Shown: piece after piece, positions 6,608 to 8,904 of the stretch
How positions within the stretch are numbered: position 1 is the first letter of the stretch
Layout of the letters: each line of letters starts with the position of its first letter
Assembly: GCA_964436165.1 (NCBI GenBank)
Contig: CAYTBY010000034.1
Span: 1-8,904, forward strand
Direction of reading: 5' to 3'
DNA from: 2-01-FULL-39-28 sp964436165
GTDB taxonomy: Bacteria > Patescibacteriota > Minisyncoccia > 2-02-FULL-40-12 > GWA2-44-9
Length of the DNA: 8,904 nt
The notes under the pieces: generated by a model
The model's database searches: none
What the model saw: only the letters and a program-made list of their open reading frames with translations
What the model was told of the DNA's origin: nothing
Program-made: the position numbers and the translations under genes

Positions 6608-8701
6608 TTAGAAGTAATGTCCGGAGGGAACTGGCTCGATTTGTTTCGTCGCGTAGAGATAGGCGCCGTTTCGGTTGCACCACCAGACGACTTTCAGGAA
6701 CCATTCATCCCAGGAATCCCAGGATTCAGTTGTTCGGTCAATGCAGTATTCTACCGGGCCCGCTTCAAGCGTGGCCGGTTTTCCAAGCAGAATATCCTGA
6801 TAGAATTCCCAATATTTGTAATTAAGTTTGATATTAAGATTTTCATGCTGGAACGGGAATTTCAGCAGGGCATAGTTGAATTTAACGGCATCGCTAAGCT
6901 GTTCGTCGCTTATAGGCGCTGATTTAGCATCCCGCAGAAGGCGGAGAGCCCGTTCAGCTTCCTGATAAAAGTCGGCCAGTTTATTCTCAACACATAGCTT
7001 GATAAAAATATACTCATCAGCCGGCCACCAGATATCCAGCCACTCTTGGGAGTGGCAGTATTCTTCATGGCCTTGAGTTATTTTTTCGGCTACCTCGTAG
7101 AAAAAATTTTTGATATTTGTCAGTATCGGGAATTCTTCTTCGGAGAGGGATTTTTTGTTACCGTCAGTATCCACGTAGTTTCCGTCCGAAAAAAGTTCAA
7201 CCATGTCTCGGTAGCCGATTTTACCAAGATGATCCATTGCGATGAGCGGAATTTGGAGCAACTTGTTGAAATGGAGAAAAGTGATCATCCATGTAAATAC
7301 GCGAAGATGAATCCATTCCTCGGTAGGCATTGTCTTTGTACCGATGACGATTTCCTGCCACTCATAAATATCATCTGGAGTATTTTGCTTCTTGCCATGA
7401 ATGGTCGTTATCTTAATAGTTATCGTCTTTAATCCATACTGCTCAATATATTCAGGATCGGATGCTTCGGCATTAGGTAGCAGCGAGAATATATTGAAGG
7501 CGATTCGATTGTGCTGACCCATAAAAACATGGTTTGCAACACCATCAGCAAAAGAAGCATATGTCTCATGTGGCAAGCACATAATCATGTCCGACATGGT
7601 TAATGTACCTTCGGCTGCTGCCTTATTCTGATTTGCCTGGTAGGCCTCAATATTCATGTTATCCCGCCGAATTGCTTCCAGCGTCTCTTTATTTGTTGAT
7701 TGTATCGACATAATGCCGGCAGTTTTAAGGCCAGCCCGATCTAAGATCGAAAGTGCCTCAAACGAATGTTCTTTGGGGTTTTTGGCGTTTTGTGTGGCGA
7801 TAGCTTTTGGATATCCGTACTGCTCGCGAATTTTTGCAAATTCCCTGGCGATATCTGTATCTCGTGTCAAAATTCCAAAGTTCGCATCCCCAATAAATAC
7901 ATACCGTATTTTGTGTTCGCCAAACCATCTGATGTCTTTGTAAACTTGTTCAATCGGAAATTTGGTTAACTTGGTTTCAACGCCGCCAGCCCAGTCGCAG
8001 AATGTACAAGAATAAGGACAGCCGCGGTTAGTTTCCAGCAGAACTATCCATTTCTGATCCGGGAATGCCAGGATTAAGTCATCAAAAGTTCCTGATTGGT
8101 ATGGTGAGGGCACGACGGCTAAATCAGGAATTCTTGGACGGCGCAGATTGTGCACAAAAATTCCATCAGAATCGATATAGCTTATTGAAGGTATGCCTTT
8201 CCAGTTGCCAGCGTCGTCAAGGACCCGCTCAATAATATCCAGGAATGCTTCCTCTCCTTCACCGTGACAAGCAATGTCAACAAACGGATATTTTCCGTGA
8301 AACGTTTCAGTAAAGCTTTTACGCTTCTTTTGAATTAGGATCATATTGTTCGGCACCTTTTTTTCATGGCCGAATCTTTTCAAACCGTCAGGTACATGCG
8401 GACCGCCGAAGAGAATAATAATTTCTGGTTTTTGGCGTTTGAGCTCCCGAGCGATTGCGCAGGAAATCTCAAAATTCCAAACATAAACGCTAAAACCGAC
8501 AAGGTCAGCCCCGATTAATTGAGATACAGCGTCTTGAACCGGAAGCCGCCGATAGATAGTTCGCAGAAACTCAAATCTAGTTGGGTCACGTGCGTACTTT
8601 TGCGCATATGTCTGAACATATCCGGTAGAAAGCGGCAGATAGCATTGGCCGTCGGAAAATTCATTATTGATCTGCACCAAACCGATAAGAAGTTTTTTCA
8701 C
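6608..8701 (-). CDS. B12-binding-type radical SAM protein, 697 residues
   Basis: An N-terminal Rossmann domain (about 1-190) of the cobalamin-binding type has GADLVGFSVYVWNFE (64-78), IIILFGGPHVP (94-104) and ACHGEGEEAFLDII (144-157). It lacks a DxHxxG motif, so cobalamin, if bound, would lack a protein His ligand. The radical SAM domain carries LLETNRGCPYSCTFCDW (221-237) with Cys228, 232 and 235, then VFIGDANFG (268-276), MSIQSTNKETLEAIRR (331-346) and MCLPHET (374-380). Residues from about 450 to 697 form a Trp/Tyr-rich helical C-terminal region seen in large uncharacterised members of this family. Known B12 radical SAM enzymes methylate unreactive carbons or phosphinates, or rearrange rings; here the reaction and substrate are unknown. 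The start is GTG 8701, set by GGAGGAG 6 nt upstream and the conserved Rossmann strand KKLLIGLVQIN. It has its own promoter candidate and terminator, so it is probably monocistronic. Confidence 0.9.
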   Translation of the reverse strand: MKKLLIGLVQINNEFSDGQCYLPLSTGYVQTYAQKYARDPTRFEFLRTIYRRLPVQDAVSQLIGADLVGFSVYVWNFEISCAIARELKRQKPEIIILFGGPHVPDGLKRFGHEKKVPNNMILIQKKRKSFTETFHGKYPFVDIACHGEGEEAFLDIIERVLDDAGNWKGIPSISYIDSDGIFVHNLRRPRIPDLAVVPSPYQSGTFDDLILAFPDQKWIVLLETNRGCPYSCTFCDWAGGVETKLTKFPIEQVYKDIRWFGEHKIRYVFIGDANFGILTRDTDIAREFAKIREQYGYPKAIATQNAKNPKEHSFEALSILDRAGLKTAGIMSIQSTNKETLEAIRRDNMNIEAYQANQNKAAAEGTLTMSDMIMCLPHETYASFADGVANHVFMGQHNRIAFNIFSLLPNAEASDPEYIEQYGLKTITIKITTIHGKKQNTPDDIYEWQEIVIGTKTMPTEEWIHLRVFTWMITFLHFNKLLQIPLIAMDHLGKIGYRDMVELFSDGNYVDTDGNKKSLSEEEFPILTNIKNFFYEVAEKITQGHEEYCHSQEWLDIWWPADEYIFIKLCVENKLADFYQEAERALRLLRDAKSAPISDEQLSDAVKFNYALLKFPFQHENLNIKLNYKYWEFYQDILLGKPATLEAGPVEYCIDRTTESWDSWDEWFLKVVWWCNRNGAYLYATKQIEPVPSGHYF

Positions 8702-8707
8702 CCCGAA

Positions 8708-8714
8708 CTCCTCC
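8708..8714 (-). promoter_or_regulatory. Strong ribosome binding site of the B12 radical SAM gene
   Basis: GGAGGAG on the minus strand with a 6-nt spacer (TTCGGG) to the GTG start at 8701. It is the best Shine-Dalgarno match in the window and fixes the GTG as start. Confidence 0.85.
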
Positions 8715-8728
8715 GTATTGTTAATGAT

Positions 8729-8800
8729 CTATTGGTAGTAATCGTACTTTACTAATTCAGTGCCGTCAATAAAGGGTGGACGTAACCCCTCCACACTCAT
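8729..8800 (-). CDS. Possible small ORF upstream of the B12 radical SAM gene
   Basis: An ATG at 8800, with AAAGG 8 nt upstream, opens 23 codons ending in TAG 27 bp before the radical SAM GTG. The peptide begins MSVEGLRPPFIDG and ends LVKYDYYQ, an aromatic tail. The frame stays open upstream to a TGA at 8876-8878, giving a possible TTG start at 8851 (40 codons, with IAKLSINLSNFLLEKRKVCE before the Met). Composition looks protein-like, but no family is recognised. It may be a small peptide gene, even a substrate of the radical SAM enzyme, the frameshifted end of an upstream gene, or a chance frame crossing the promoter. Confidence 0.3.
   Translation of the reverse strand: MSVEGLRPPFIDGTELVKYDYYQ
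8741..8769 (-). promoter_or_regulatory. Candidate sigma70 promoter of the B12 radical SAM gene
   Basis: On the minus strand TTGACG (-35, 5 of 6) and TACGAT (-10, 4 of 6) are separated by exactly 17 bp. Transcription would begin near 8734, giving a leader of about 33 nt that contains the GGAGGAG site. It overlaps the short frame at 8729-8800, so one or both may be real. Confidence 0.45.
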
Positions 8801-8856
8801 TTCGCAGACCTTTCTTTTTTCGAGCAGGAAATTGCTTAAATTAATCGACAATTTGG

Positions 8857-8904
8857 CTATATAATTTTCGGGTGTTCAGGAACGACGAACAGGGCCTGAA
8901 AATT
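8857..8904 (-). CDS. Possible 3' end of a gene entering from the right edge
   Basis: From the right edge one minus-strand frame reads NFQALFVVPEHPKII and stops at TAG (8859-8857). Fifteen residues are too few to identify anything. A -1 shift near CACCCGAAAA would join it to the short frame ending at 8729, which could mean one broken gene or a base-calling error. Low confidence. Confidence 0.25.
   Translation of the reverse strand, partial: NFQALFVVPEHPKII

Noticed and set aside
7046..7432. Plus-strand 128-residue open frame opposite the B12 radical SAM gene
   Set aside because: It is fully antisense to a gene with clear domain motifs, has no start signal and shows no recognisable family.

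Overview
The window looks like part of a surface-glycan or small-molecule tailoring cluster from an uncultivated bacterium. It is moderately AT-rich and densely packed, with bacterial Shine-Dalgarno sites, sigma70-like promoters and intrinsic terminators. The taxon cannot be fixed from sequence alone. Compact genes, and short palindromes inserted in frame into coding sequence, would fit a Patescibacteria/CPR-type genome, but that is a low-confidence inference. TAA and TAG end the genes seen; no stop-codon reassignment is needed.

Layout, left to right. Positions 1-1172 (minus) hold nearly all of a GT4 glycosyltransferase, cut by the left edge. It diverges from a class I SAM methyltransferase (1198-2001, plus). 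A small hairpin at 2002-2024 separates that gene from a convergent minus-strand block. In transcription order, right to left, this block is: a cobalamin-binding-type radical SAM protein (8701-6608) with its own promoter, strong RBS and strong terminator; a SPASM-type radical SAM protein (6501-5557) with its own candidate promoter and a terminator; then a tightly packed trio (DUF115/MptE-like protein, MTS-type methyltransferase, NodU/CmcH-type carbamoyltransferase) with gaps of 4 and 12 nt. The last 200 bases (8702-8904) hold the promoter and RBS of the 697-residue gene and remnants of one or two short reading frames.

How the genes may work together (inference): the GT4 and the DUF115/GT42-like protein would build or attach a glycan. 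The carbamoyltransferase and two methyltransferases would decorate it. The two radical SAM enzymes would perform harder chemistry such as C-methylation, epimerisation or dehydrogenation on a sugar or peptide. Carbamoyltransferase, methyltransferases and a B12 radical SAM enzyme also occur together in aminoglycoside-type pathways, so a small-molecule product cannot be excluded.

The most unusual sequence-level signal is a set of palindromes sharing the core GTCAGAC/GTCTGAC. They sit in frame inside two unrelated genes (468-510 in the GT4 gene, 3277-3312 in the carbamoyltransferase gene), encode RSDL/KSDL peptides, and lie where an inter-domain linker or loop is expected. They resemble the protein-coding palindromic elements known from Rickettsia. 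A second oddity is an intrinsic terminator whose U-tract ends exactly at the ATG of the next gene (5524-5551).
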